Below, in pieces: positions 35,502 to 44,066 of a DNA stretch of 64,000 nt (positions are counted from its first letter, which is position 1; each line of letters begins with the position of its first letter). The notes below the pieces were generated by a model. The model made no database searches, was not told the DNA's origin, and saw only the letters and a list, made by a program, of their open reading frames with translations. The DNA is taken from the NCBI RefSeq assembly GCF_033193315.1, contig NZ_CP136187.1:2631501-2695500 (forward strand), written 5' to 3'. The position numbers and the translations under genes are program-made. This stretch comes from Agathobaculum sp. NTUH-O15-33. Its GTDB lineage: Bacteria; Bacillota; Clostridia; Oscillospirales; Butyricicoccaceae.

Positions 35502-35564
35502 GTTACTAACTGATTTGTTACTAACTTTATAAGCTTATTATACCATTATTTCTCTTTTTGTCAA
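35502..35564 (-). promoter_or_regulatory. Promoter and paired operators of the BlaI/M56 operon
   Basis: On the minus strand TTGACA (35564-35559) and TATAAT (35542-35537) have a 16-bp spacer. Two identical palindromes, GTTACTAAC, lie at 35517-35525 and 35502-35510, just downstream of the start site and 15 bp apart, as expected for repressor dimers on adjacent sites. Confidence 0.8.
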
Positions 35565-35616
35565 GGTTTCAATATATCTTGTTTTGTTTGCAGCGTTCCA
35601 CCCCTGCATGCAGCAG

Positions 35617-35793
35617 AAAGGGCGCGTTGCAAAATAAAAGAATGTTCCAAATTCTTGTCATTCTGAGGAGCGAAACGACGAAGCATCTCGCGCGAACGCG
35701 CGGTTTCCACGTTAATTCCGCGCGTTCGCGCGAGATTCTTCACTTCGTTCAGAATGACAGACGGAATTTCTTTTATTTTGCAACGCGCCCTTT
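35617..35793. mobile_element. 177-bp MITE with 26-bp perfect terminal inverted repeats
   Basis: Ends 35617-35642 and 35768-35793 are exact 26-base reverse complements. The interior contains CTCGCGCGAACGCGCGG and its inverted near-copy, plus GTCATTCTGAGGAGCGAA and a mirror segment, so the whole element can fold on itself. It encodes nothing. It inserted 6 bp past the glnS stop. No obvious target duplication is seen. Confidence 0.88.
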
Positions 35794-35799
35794 CCCAAT

Positions 35800-37458
35800 T
35801 TATTTCAGCGTTTTGGCAAAGCTGTCTTTCAGCGTGACGACACGGTTGAAGCGGCCGGGTTCACGATCTTTTACGAAATAGCCCATACGGACAAACTGCA
35901 TGTGCGCGCCCGTTTCCACTTCGGCAACAGACGGCTCCAGCTTGCAGCCGGACAGCTTTTTCAGCGAATCCGGGTTAAGGAAATCGAGGTAATTGGTGCC
36001 TTCCGGTACGTCCGCCGTGTTTTCCAGCGTGAAGAGGTTTTCATACAGATAGACCTCCGCGTCGATCGCGGTCGGCGCGGATACCCAATGGATCGTGCCG
36101 CGCACCTTGCGGCCATCCGCCGGCATGCCGTTGCCGGTTTCCAGATCGGCCGTGCAGCGCAGCTCAACGACCTCGCCGTTCTCATCCTTGACGATCTCGT
36201 TGCACTTCACGATATACGCGCCCATCAGGCGGACCTCGCCGTCCGGCTTGAGGCGCTGGAACTTCGGAGGCGGCACCTCGGCAAAGTCGCTTTTTTCAAT
36301 ATAAAGCTCGCGCGTGAACGGCACCATGCGGGTGCCGGTGGCTTCATCCTGCGGATTGTTCGCGATCTCGAACGACTCCTGCTTGTCCTCCGGATAGTTG
36401 GTAATTGTCAGCTTGATCGGCTCCAGCACGGCCATGCGGCGCAGCGCGGTCTTGTTCAGCTCCTCGCGGATGCAGTGTTCCAGCAGCTTGATATCGACCA
36501 GACTATTCGCCTTGGCGATGCCCGCGCGCTGCACAAAGTCCAAAATCGCGGAGGGCGTATAGCCACGGCGGCGTAGCGCGGAAAGCGTGGGCATGCGCGG
36601 ATCGTCCCAGCCCTCGACGCGGCCGGTCTCTACCAGCTCGCGCAAGTAGCGCTTGCTCATGACCGTATTGGTCACATTCAGGCGGGCAAATTCGCGCTGC
36701 TTGGGGTGGTGCGGCAACGGACAGTTGTCCACGACCCACTCATACAGCGGCCGGTGGTTTTCAAACTCGATCGAACACATCGAATGCGTGATGCCCTCGA
36801 TCGCGTCTTGGATCGGGTGCGCGAAATCGTACAGCGGATAAATGCACCACGCATCCCCCTGCCGGTGGTGATGCGCCCGTACGATACGGTAGATCGCGGG
36901 GTCGCGCAGGTTCATGTTGCGGCTCGCCATGTCGATCTTGGCGCGCAGCGTTTTAGAACCGTCCGGATACTTGCCCGCGCGCATCTCTTCAAAAAGGCGC
37001 AGGTTTTCTTCGACCGAACGGTCGCGGTAGGGGCTTTCTTTCCCCGGCGCTTTAAGCGTGCCGCGGTAGGCGCGCATTTCCTCCTGCGTCAGGTCGCACA
37101 CAAAGGCCTTCCCGTCGCGGATGAGCTGCACGGCGCATTCATAGCAAGTCTCGAAATAGTCCGAACCGTAGTAAACGCCGCCGTTCGGCTCTTCGCCGGT
37201 CAGCCACTTGATATCCTCCCAGATCGAATCGACGTACTCCGTATCCTCTTTGACCGGGTTGGTATCGTCGTAACGCAGGTTGAACAGGCCGCCGTACTTC
37301 TTGGCGATCGACCAGTTGATAAAAATCGCCTTGGCCGAGCCGATGTGCAGATAGCCGTTCGGCTCCGGCGGGAAGCGGGTGTGTATCCTTTCGGTAAGGC
37401 CCGCCGCGAGATCCTCGTCGATGATCTCAGTCAAAAAGTTGTTTACGTTTTCCAACAT
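35800..37458 (-). CDS. glnS: Glutaminyl-tRNA synthetase
   Basis: The 552-residue class I synthetase charges tRNA-Gln directly. It has the HIGH-type site in PNGYLHIGSAKA, the RYDDTNP motif, KMSKS-like VMSKR and the C-terminal anticodon-binding beta barrels (GTRMVPFTRELYIEKSDF). GlnRS specificity over GluRS is supported by the PEPNGYLHIG block and overall length. Many Firmicutes instead use GatCAB; having both glnS and gltX adjacent fits direct glutaminylation. No T-box precedes it. Confidence 0.95.
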   Translation of the reverse strand: MLENVNNFLTEIIDEDLAAGLTERIHTRFPPEPNGYLHIGSAKAIFINWSIAKKYGGLFNLRYDDTNPVKEDTEYVDSIWEDIKWLTGEEPNGGVYYGSDYFETCYECAVQLIRDGKAFVCDLTQEEMRAYRGTLKAPGKESPYRDRSVEENLRLFEEMRAGKYPDGSKTLRAKIDMASRNMNLRDPAIYRIVRAHHHRQGDAWCIYPLYDFAHPIQDAIEGITHSMCSIEFENHRPLYEWVVDNCPLPHHPKQREFARLNVTNTVMSKRYLRELVETGRVEGWDDPRMPTLSALRRRGYTPSAILDFVQRAGIAKANSLVDIKLLEHCIREELNKTALRRMAVLEPIKLTITNYPEDKQESFEIANNPQDEATGTRMVPFTRELYIEKSDFAEVPPPKFQRLKPDGEVRLMGAYIVKCNEIVKDENGEVVELRCTADLETGNGMPADGRKVRGTIHWVSAPTAIDAEVYLYENLFTLENTADVPEGTNYLDFLNPDSLKKLSGCKLEPSVAEVETGAHMQFVRMGYFVKDREPGRFNRVVTLKDSFAKTLK

Positions 37459-37468
37459 TTTCTCTTTT

Positions 37469-37650
37469 AAATTAGGAATTAGAAATTAAAAATTAGGAAT
37501 TGCGGAACGCCGGCATAGCCGGCATGAAATTAATGCGCTGCGCGCAAATACCGCTTTCCTAACTCCAACTCCCTACTTCCTAACTCCTACCTCCTAAAAA
37601 TTCTCAAGATGCCCGGCTCCGCCGGACTCCATAATTACTAATTACTAATT
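37469..37650. repeat. AATTAG-type inverted-repeat element A
   Basis: The left side carries ATTAGGAATTAGAAATT-type repeats and the right side TAATTACTAATTACTAATT, with GC-rich unrelated sequence between, including a GCCGGCATAGCCGGC palindrome. Related elements are at 48072-48252 and 56958-57083. The right edge supplies the last four codons and stop of gltX. Confidence 0.75.
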
Positions 37651-39295
37651 GCCCTTTCGCATTTCTTCAGCCGCTTTAATACGGCTTCGCGCCCCATAAT
37701 GCCCATGACCGATTGCAGGTCGGGCGCATTCTGCCGCCCCGCCACCGCAACACGGATGACCATTGAAACGTCGCCCACCGGGCCCTTGAACTGATCCGGG
37801 TTTTCCTTGTAGGCCTTGGTATCGCTGGCAAAGCCAAACCGGTCGGCCAGCTTCTTCATTTTTTCAAAGAAGGCGTCCGGCGTGTCGCTACCATCAAATT
37901 CCGCGGCATAGGCTGCCAGAATGGCCTTCGCATCCTCTGCCGAAACGCGCTCCGGCATGGTGTAATAGGGCTGGAACAGCTCGTCAAACAAAAAGTCCAT
38001 ATAGGGTTTGACGTCCGACCAAAGCGCCAGATCCTTGCGCGGCTTCTTGCCGCCGCGTCCAATGGCGAGATAAGCCTTGCTCTTTTCCGGCTCCTGCGTG
38101 AAAAGGGCGTGGAACGCGGCGTCGTGATCGCGGCTCCAATCGGCCACATAGTCGTACACGGTCTCAGCCGACATGCGGGAGATGACGTTTTTCGACACGT
38201 CGCGCAGCTTTTCGATATCGAACAGCGCGCCGGAGCCGCTCATCTTCTTGGTCGTGAACGGGAAATCGTTCATCGGCAGATCCGGTTGGCGCGTCGCCAT
38301 TCCTCAAAGTTGGAATTGAGAAGCGTCATCAGGTATTCGAGCACGGCGGGCACCGGGTAACCCTCCGCGTAATAGAAATCGAGCGCCAGCTCCGGATCCT
38401 TGCGCTTGGACAGCTTGCGCTTGCCGCCGGTCTCCGGGTCGATCTTCATCAACTGCGCGGTGTGCGCGTATTTGGGCGCCTTCCAGCCCATGGCGCGAAA
38501 CAGCTGTAAATGAACGGGCAGCGTGGCGAGCCACTCTTCGCCGCGCACGACCACGGTCGTGCCCATCAGGTGGTCGTCCACCACATGGGCGAAATGGTAG
38601 GTCGGTATGCCGTCCGATTTCAGGATCACGATATCTTGATCGTTCTCGGTCAGTTCCATTTTGCCCTTGACCAGATCCTCGTGGCGCACCTTGTTTTCGA
38701 TTGAGCCCTCCGAACGGAAGCGGATCACATAGGGTAAACCCTGCGCGAGCGCCGCCTCGATATCCTCCATCGGCCGGTCGCGCCAGACCGCGTAGGAACC
38801 GTAATAGCCGAAGTTTTCTTTGTTCTGCTCCTGTCGCGCGTGCGCGGCGGCAAGCTCGTCCTCGGTGCAAAAGCACGGATATGCAAGGCCGCGCTGCACC
38901 AAACTTTTTACAAAGGTCTGGTAGATCTCGGCGCGCTGGCTCTGGCGGTAGGGCCCGTAAGCGCCATTGTCTCCCGTCAGGGTCGCGCCTTCGTCGAACG
39001 GCAGGCCAAAGGACGAAAAAGCGGAAAGAATGGTCTGCACGCCGCCTTCGACCTCGCGCTTTTTATCGGTATCTTCGATGCGAAGGTAGAACACGCCGCC
39101 GGATTGGTGCGCCAGCCGTTCGTCCACCAGCGCGCCAAATAGGTTACCCAAATGCATAAAGCCGGTCGGGCTGGGGCCCATGCGGGTCACCTTAGCGCCT
39201 TCGGGCAACTCTCTTTGGGGATAGCGCGCTTCTACCTGTTCGGGCGTTTCCGTAATATGCGGAAACAGTCGTTCCGCCAGTATAGTATGATCCAT
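37638..39295 (-). CDS. gltX: Glutamyl-tRNA synthetase (frameshifted)
   Basis: The first frame holds the catalytic domain with VTRMGPSPTGFMHLGNL (HIGH site) and KRKLSKRKDP (KMSKS site); the second continues from NPDLPMNDFPF into the anticodon-binding region. They join if one G is added to the GG at 38284-38285 (on the coding strand CC to CCC), giving 552 residues. The gene is essential, so sequence error is the likeliest cause. The ATG at 39295 follows GGAGTGAAAAGA. The final residues AISN and the stop come from repeat element A, implying the original C-terminus was altered by insertion. Confidence 0.9.
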
Positions 39296-39426
39296 TCTTT
39301 TCACTCCAAAAACGTGTCTGCGGGCATATTTTTCCGCGATATTGATATTTTATCACGTAAACCTGCCCCTTGCAAGGTTGTCGACATAATTCGACAAATT
39401 TAGACGATTTTTTTTGTTCCAGCCTC

Positions 39427-39455
39427 TTGTATCCCGCTAAAATCTATGATAAACT
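39427..39455 (+). promoter_or_regulatory. tRNA-Ser promoter
   Basis: TTGTAT (39427-39432) and TAAACT (39450-39455) have a 17-bp spacer, 41 bp before the tRNA. Confidence 0.6.
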
Positions 39456-39496
39456 ATATAGGCACTTGTGAGAACAGGTGTGACCACCCAGCATCC

Positions 39497-39587
39497 GGAG
39501 AAGTATCGAAGTGGTCATAACGAGCTCGACTCGAAATCGAGTTGCCGGTAACACGGCACGTGGGTTCGAATCCCACCTTCTCCGCCA
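39497..39587 (+). tRNA. tRNA-Ser (CGA)
   Basis: The 91-nt class II tRNA has a GGAGAAG/CTTCTCC acceptor stem, anticodon CGA in GACTCGAAATC, a long variable arm (TTGCCGGTAACACGGCA), T-loop GTTCGAATC and encoded CCA. Confidence 0.95.
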
Positions 39588-39689
39588 AGAAGAAGTTGAC
39601 AGGTTGCCGTTTTGGGAAATCTGTCAACTTTTCTTTATTATGTAGGTTTGTACTATTTTTAAGGATCATTGAAATAAGGGGGATTTATC

Positions 39690-40106
39690 ATGGCATGTTT
39701 TGTCGTTCCTGTCGCCGAGGCCGTCGTTACCACGATCGCCGCGCGCATCATGAAATCGAAGGAAAAGGAAGCGTCCGTACGCATAGGCGGCGCGGAGCTC
39801 GCGCACGCGGAAACACAGGTGAAAATTCCCTTCTCGCGCAAGCTGAAGTGGCTTTCGAGCCTGCTCTGGGGCGGTTCGGTCCTGCTTGCGTTCGAGCACC
39901 TTTGGCACGGTGAAATCGTGCCGTGGTTCCCCTTCCTCACCGCGGCCGCGAACCCCGCGGACGCTTCCGTGATGCTGCATGAAATGGCCACGGTGGGCGT
40001 TAGCATGGCGCTGCTCGTCACTGCGGTCTGGGGCGCCATGGTGCTGGTTACGAACGCCATGGAGAAAAAGGCCCGGCTGCCGGAGCCTGCCTCCGAACAG
40101 AGGTAA
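39690..40106 (+). CDS. Uncharacterised membrane protein (138 aa)
   Basis: I do not recognise the family. The N-terminus MACFVVPVAEAVVTTIAARI is amphipathic or membrane-associated, followed by a charged segment and three hydrophobic stretches (WLSSLLWGGSVLLAFEHLW, IVPWFPFLTAAA, MATVGVSMALLVTAVWGAM). It is followed after 5 bp by a second small membrane protein on the same strand, so the two probably act together. AAGGGGG stands before the ATG. Confidence 0.7.
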   Translation: MACFVVPVAEAVVTTIAARIMKSKEKEASVRIGGAELAHAETQVKIPFSRKLKWLSSLLWGGSVLLAFEHLWHGEIVPWFPFLTAAANPADASVMLHEMATVGVSMALLVTAVWGAMVLVTNAMEKKARLPEPASEQR

Positions 40107-40111
40107 ACCGG

Positions 40112-40429
40112 ATGACCTTACTTATCACCGTTTTTGCCGCGGTCATCAGCACCGCTGTTTGGTATAAAAACGCGCCGAAAAACGATCTGCGCGTCGGCAT
40201 TCTGTGCTGGATGTATTGGGGCGCTTCCCTGATGTGGCTGGTGGACGCGATCTTTTCATACGCGGAACAGGGCGCGGCCTTTTTCACCCCCGCCCTGCCG
40301 GACATGCTGAACGATCTGTACCTTGGCCTTTCCGCCGTCGCGCTGGGGCTGGTCATTTGGGTGGTCTCTCTGCTGATCCGCGACCCCAAGGGTGTTGTAC
40401 GAGCCTCCCTTACGGGACGAAAGTCATGA
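40112..40429 (+). CDS. Uncharacterised membrane protein (105 aa)
   Basis: It has three predicted membrane segments: TLLITVFAAVISTAVWY, VGILCWMYWGASLMWLVDAI and DLYLGLSAVALGLVIWVVSLL. The family is unknown. Its stop codon lies inside the 58-bp dispersed repeat that starts at 40423, so the last codons may derive from that insertion and the ancestral tail may have been longer. It is co-directional with the 138-residue membrane protein. Confidence 0.65.
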   Translation: MTLLITVFAAVISTAVWYKNAPKNDLRVGILCWMYWGASLMWLVDAIFSYAEQGAAFFTPALPDMLNDLYLGLSAVALGLVIWVVSLLIRDPKGVVRASLTGRKS

Positions 40430-40480
40430 CCACCCCAAAGCGGGGTGGCATGAACAAGCCCTATAAGGGCATAAAAAAAG
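40423..40480. repeat. 58-bp dispersed repeat, copy 2
   Basis: This stretch is identical to 23821-23878, with the same two hairpins and trailing A-run. Here it abuts the terminator of a minus-strand gene, as copy 1 abuts the tnpA terminator. Confidence 0.85.
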
Positions 40481-40518
40481 AGCTTTCCCCAAAAACTTGG
40501 GGAAAGCTCTTTTTTTCA
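40473..40518. terminator. Bidirectional terminator
   Basis: A 14-bp stem (AAAGAGCTTTCCCC with its complement) with an eight-base loop has A and T runs on either side, between convergent genes. Confidence 0.88.
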
Positions 40519-40528
40519 TGTTTTGATC

Positions 40529-41527
40529 TTACAGATACATTACGCTGCCCATCAGCACGGCGGAATTTTCGCCGCACAGCAGGGTGATGAGCTGAGCCGG
40601 AGCCCAAGTCGTGCCGTCCTGCTCATAGGAGGCAGCGCCGAGCGGGCTCGGCTTGGACATGCCGACAGCCTTGGCGGAGGCATAGTAGTACAGATCCTCG
40701 CCCAGCGTCACCGTGGTCTGGATCTCGCCGTTCGAGAGCTGAACGCTCTGATCCTTGCCGTTCCAAGTAACGGTAAAACCCTTGGCTTCGGCGGCGGCGC
40801 GCAGCGGCACCATCGCGATACCGTTTTCCACCTTGCCCTCGCCGATCGCGATGTCGCCTTCATGGATCATGGTGAATGCGCGATCCTGCTGGGGCGGCAG
40901 CACGACCTTGGTCGCAGTGGCCTGACCGGGCATGGAAAGCGCCATAAAATCATACCAAGCGAACAGCTGGGTGCCCATGTGGATATCTTCCAAGGAAACA
41001 ATATTCTTGGTGGCCAGCGGGCGGATGTCGGTCTCAGCCGGAATGGTCACGAACATGCTGCCGGATTCGGCCAGAATGGTAACGCTGCCGTCCTGATTGC
41101 GCACGACCTCTTCCGCGGTCAGCAGGTGCGCGGGCGAATGCTTATCGTCCAGATTGACCAGCACGGCTTCGGCCGTGACCTGCGGCGGCAGGCTGCGGGT
41201 CATCGCGGCGCCGTAGTAAACGTATACCTTGTCGCCCTTATTCAGGTCGGTCTCATTGGCCAAAAATCCGGTCTGCGTATCCATGAGCAGCGTGTTTTCG
41301 GAAAAATGCAGTACCAGTTCCTCATGCGTATCGGTTTTAACCAGCATATCCGCATACTCGCCGGAGCCCTGCTGCATTTCAAGCACGGTGGCTTCCTCGC
41401 CGATCGTATAGGGGTAGTTGCCGGGTTCGGCCGGGGTCGTGTCCTCAGGCGCCGCCGGGTCGGCGGCAAAGGCGGTAGCGCCCAGCATGGCAGCGCCAAG
41501 CACTGCTGCTAAAAATCTCTTTTTCAT
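40529..41527 (-). CDS. Secreted stalk-domain protein, copper amine oxidase N-terminal-like
   Basis: The 332-residue protein has a signal peptide (MKKRFLAAVLGAAMLGATAF, cut after FAA), an acidic Pro-rich linker, a beta-rich central region, and a C-terminal copper-amine-oxidase-N-like module (VENGIAMVPLRAAAEAKGF, VTWNGKDQSVQLSNG). These stalk domains occur in Firmicutes wall-associated proteins, and no oxidase activity is implied. No SLH domain is present. The terminal LITLLCGENSAV resembles closing segments of such proteins. AGGAGG precedes the start. Confidence 0.8.
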   Translation of the reverse strand: MKKRFLAAVLGAAMLGATAFAADPAAPEDTTPAEPGNYPYTIGEEATVLEMQQGSGEYADMLVKTDTHEELVLHFSENTLLMDTQTGFLANETDLNKGDKVYVYYGAAMTRSLPPQVTAEAVLVNLDDKHSPAHLLTAEEVVRNQDGSVTILAESGSMFVTIPAETDIRPLATKNIVSLEDIHMGTQLFAWYDFMALSMPGQATATKVVLPPQQDRAFTMIHEGDIAIGEGKVENGIAMVPLRAAAEAKGFTVTWNGKDQSVQLSNGEIQTTVTLGEDLYYYASAKAVGMSKPSPLGAASYEQDGTTWAPAQLITLLCGENSAVLMGSVMYL

Positions 41528-41588
41528 AATCAATATCCTCCTTTAATAGGCTTCTGCAATCTTAGACGGCAGGGGTCTCCTTTTGTTC

Positions 41589-42884
41589 CTATTTTGCGAG
41601 GGGATATTGAGATAAATTTTCCGGCGGCGTCAAAACGACTTTGTCGTCCACCGCGACCAGCTCCATTTCGCTAAACAGCGTACCGGCCACCGTGCCGCCG
41701 TCGAACTCCACCGTGGTGCCCTGCGATACGATGCGGCCGCCGGACACGTTGTGCTTGACGAAAACGGAGTAGATCGTCATATCGCCCAGCCGGCCCACCG
41801 CATCCGCGGCGGCGCCCAGCGCGCCGTCGAGGCGGTTCAGGCCGGCCTTATTATAGGTAATGACATAGCCGCCGTTGCCGCTTTTCGCGATATTCTCCAC
41901 CAAAGCCGCCGGCACGCGAGCGTAGGAGCCGGTGAGCGCATGCATCTGCTCGGCCGTCTGCGCGGTGCGGGCTTTCACACCGTTCTGCGAAACATACCGC
42001 ATGCCGTCCGCCGTATAGCTTTCGGCGATAAAGGTCTTTTCCGTTCCGTCCGGCGCGCGCATGGTAACGGTGCGCTCCGAAAGCAGGACGGGCGAAACGC
42101 GGTCAAGCTTTAAGGTCTCCGCGCTGGTCAGGTCGAACAGCTTATCTTTTTCGCGATTCTCCCACGAAGCGCTGATCGAGCCGGTCAAGGTGTGCGTCAC
42201 CTCCAGCGCTTTTAGATCGTCCATTCCGGCGGTCGCCTCGCGGTATTCCTGATAGACCGCGAACTGCGCAAGATAAGGCTCGGCCGCCGTTTTGTCCACC
42301 GCGCCCTGCTCGGTCAGTGTGCGCAATAACGTTTTTTCGCTGCCCTTGGGCTGCGCGGCCAGCGCGGTATAGCTCGCCGCGGCCACATGGTCGCGCAAAA
42401 AATGGCCGGCATCCACAATGGTTTCATCGTACACGCCGAGTTCTTCCGCATAGTCGGAAGCGCCGCGATAGGTAAAATCGCCCGCCGTATCGCTATAGCC
42501 GAGCGCCCGCAGCAGAAAAGCAGCATACATATTCGCGGTCAGCGGCGCTTCGGGCTCATAGGTGGTAGCCGTCGCGCCGGTGGTCAGGCCGTTTTCATAT
42601 AAGTACTGCACATAAGGCTTTTCCCAGTTTTGCAGATCGGTAAAGGGCGCGGAATAGGTCAGGCTCTTTGCCTCGCTCTCCTTACCGAGCAGACGGGTCA
42701 GCATGGCGGCCGCTTCGGCCCGTGTGGGCGCGCGGTCCAGCTCGTAGCCGTTTTCCGTGCCCTGAAACAGGCCCAGTTCGTGCAAACGGTCCGCGCTTTG
42801 GGTAAAATCAGCCGCCAGAGCGGCTGTGGAAAGCGCGGCGCAGAGCGCTGCGCCCGCGTACGCGATACGAAACATTTTTTTCAT
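41589..42884 (-). CDS. S-layer homology (SLH) domain exoprotein 1
   Basis: The 431-residue protein has a signal peptide (MKKMFRIAYAGAALCAALST) followed by two or three SLH-type repeats: LHELGLFQGTENGYELDRAP, RAEAAAMLTRLLG, FTDLQNWEKPYVQYLYENGL and ANMYAAFLLRALGYS. The C-terminal half has beta-rich sequence with DGMRYVSQNGV of unknown function. SLH repeats bind pyruvylated wall polymers. It is a close N-terminal paralogue of the proteins at 44067 and 51385. AAGGAG lies eight bases before the ATG. Confidence 0.88.
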   Translation of the reverse strand: MKKMFRIAYAGAALCAALSTAALAADFTQSADRLHELGLFQGTENGYELDRAPTRAEAAAMLTRLLGKESEAKSLTYSAPFTDLQNWEKPYVQYLYENGLTTGATATTYEPEAPLTANMYAAFLLRALGYSDTAGDFTYRGASDYAEELGVYDETIVDAGHFLRDHVAAASYTALAAQPKGSEKTLLRTLTEQGAVDKTAAEPYLAQFAVYQEYREATAGMDDLKALEVTHTLTGSISASWENREKDKLFDLTSAETLKLDRVSPVLLSERTVTMRAPDGTEKTFIAESYTADGMRYVSQNGVKARTAQTAEQMHALTGSYARVPAALVENIAKSGNGGYVITYNKAGLNRLDGALGAAADAVGRLGDMTIYSVFVKHNVSGGRIVSQGTTVEFDGGTVAGTLFSEMELVAVDDKVVLTPPENLSQYPLAK

Positions 42885-43056
42885 CGTTTTTTCTCCTTAT
42901 CTGTCGCAAAGACTCGCGCGCCGGCGCGCGTTTTTTATAGAAAATAGTCAAATCCGTGCCATCATTATAGCATATTCTCTGTGCCTTGCCAACCGAAAGG
43001 ATTTGTGATTTGCGGGCATACTAAACCAAACGAATTAAAAAAGAGGTGTCTTTGCC

Positions 43057-44007
43057 ATGAGCAGTATTCAAAAATGCGGTGTGATCGGCGTGGGCTTCGT
43101 CGGCGCGACCTCGGCCTTTACCCTTGCGACAAGCGGCCTGTTTTCCGAGATCACCCTTGTCGATATGAACCAGAAAAAGGCCGAGGGCGAGGCGGCCGAT
43201 ATCAACCACGGCATTTCCTTTGCCCGGCCCTGCCACGTGCGCGCGGGCGGCTACGCCGAACTGAAGGATTGCGGGCTGATCATCATAGCGGCGGGCGCAA
43301 ACCAAAAACCGGGCGAGACCCGCGTCGAGCTGCTGGGCCGCAACCAAGCGATCATGTCCTCTATTATTAACGAAATTATGAATGTCAATCAAGACGCGAT
43401 CCTGCTGATCGTATCCAACCCGGTGGACGTGCTCACCTATATGGCGCACAATATCTCCGGGCTGCCCGCGGGACGCGTGCTCGGTTCGGGCACGGTGCTG
43501 GACACCTCGCGCCTAAAGTACCTGCTGGGTCAGCACCTTGGCGTCGATATGCGCAACGTGCACGCTTTTATCATTGGCGAGCACGGCGACAGCGAGCTTG
43601 CCGTTTGGTCCTCGGCCAACATCTCCGGCGTCGACCTTGCCGATTACTGCCGCATCACGGGCAAGGATTATTCCTTTGGCGCAATGCAGCGCATCTATGA
43701 AAATGTACGCGACGCGGCGTACTCGATCATAGACGGCAAGGGCGCGACGTATTACGGCATCGGCATGGCGGTGCGCCGCATCGCGGAGGCGATCGTGCGG
43801 GACGAGCACTCGGTACTGCCGGTCTCTTCCCTGATTAGCGGCCATTACGGCGTAAACGGTCTTTGTTTGGGCCTGCCCTCGGTCGTGGGCCGGGGCGGCG
43901 TGGAATCGGTGCTGGACATCCCGCTCTCCTACGACGAGCTGCGGCAGCTGCAAACCTCGGCGGACAAGCTCGGCGAACTGATCGGCGAATTGGAGACCAT
44001 AGGCTGA
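43057..44007 (+). CDS. ldh: L-lactate dehydrogenase
   Basis: The 316-residue enzyme reduces pyruvate to L-lactate with NADH. It has the dinucleotide motif GVGFVGATSAF, acidic LVDMNQKKAEGEA end (NAD preference), the catalytic His in IGEHGDSE, and the substrate-loop block AAGANQKPGETRVELLGRN. The Gln in the ANQKPGETR loop, in place of Arg-type malate discrimination, supports LDH over malate dehydrogenase. It stands alone between divergent and convergent envelope genes. Confidence 0.94.
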   Translation: MSSIQKCGVIGVGFVGATSAFTLATSGLFSEITLVDMNQKKAEGEAADINHGISFARPCHVRAGGYAELKDCGLIIIAAGANQKPGETRVELLGRNQAIMSSIINEIMNVNQDAILLIVSNPVDVLTYMAHNISGLPAGRVLGSGTVLDTSRLKYLLGQHLGVDMRNVHAFIIGEHGDSELAVWSSANISGVDLADYCRITGKDYSFGAMQRIYENVRDAAYSIIDGKGATYYGIGMAVRRIAEAIVRDEHSVLPVSSLISGHYGVNGLCLGLPSVVGRGGVESVLDIPLSYDELRQLQTSADKLGELIGELETIG

Positions 44008-44019
44008 CAAGAGACCGAA

Positions 44020-44058
44020 AAAAGGAACCGAAACAAAACAGTTTCGGTTCCTTTTCAA
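44020..44058. terminator. Bidirectional terminator between ldh and SLH gene
   Basis: A 15-bp stem (AAAAGGAACCGAAAC with its complement) with a six-base loop is flanked by A and T runs. Confidence 0.88.
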
Positions 44059-44066
44059 GCTATGTT

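Noticed and set aside
37469..37650. AATTAG repeats as a CRISPR array
   Set aside because: Units are short, degenerate and inverted between sides, with no regular spacers and no cas genes nearby.
35800..39400. T-box leaders for glnS and gltX
   Set aside because: No GGGTGGNACCGCG-type motif or competing terminator was found upstream of either gene, nor upstream of proS.
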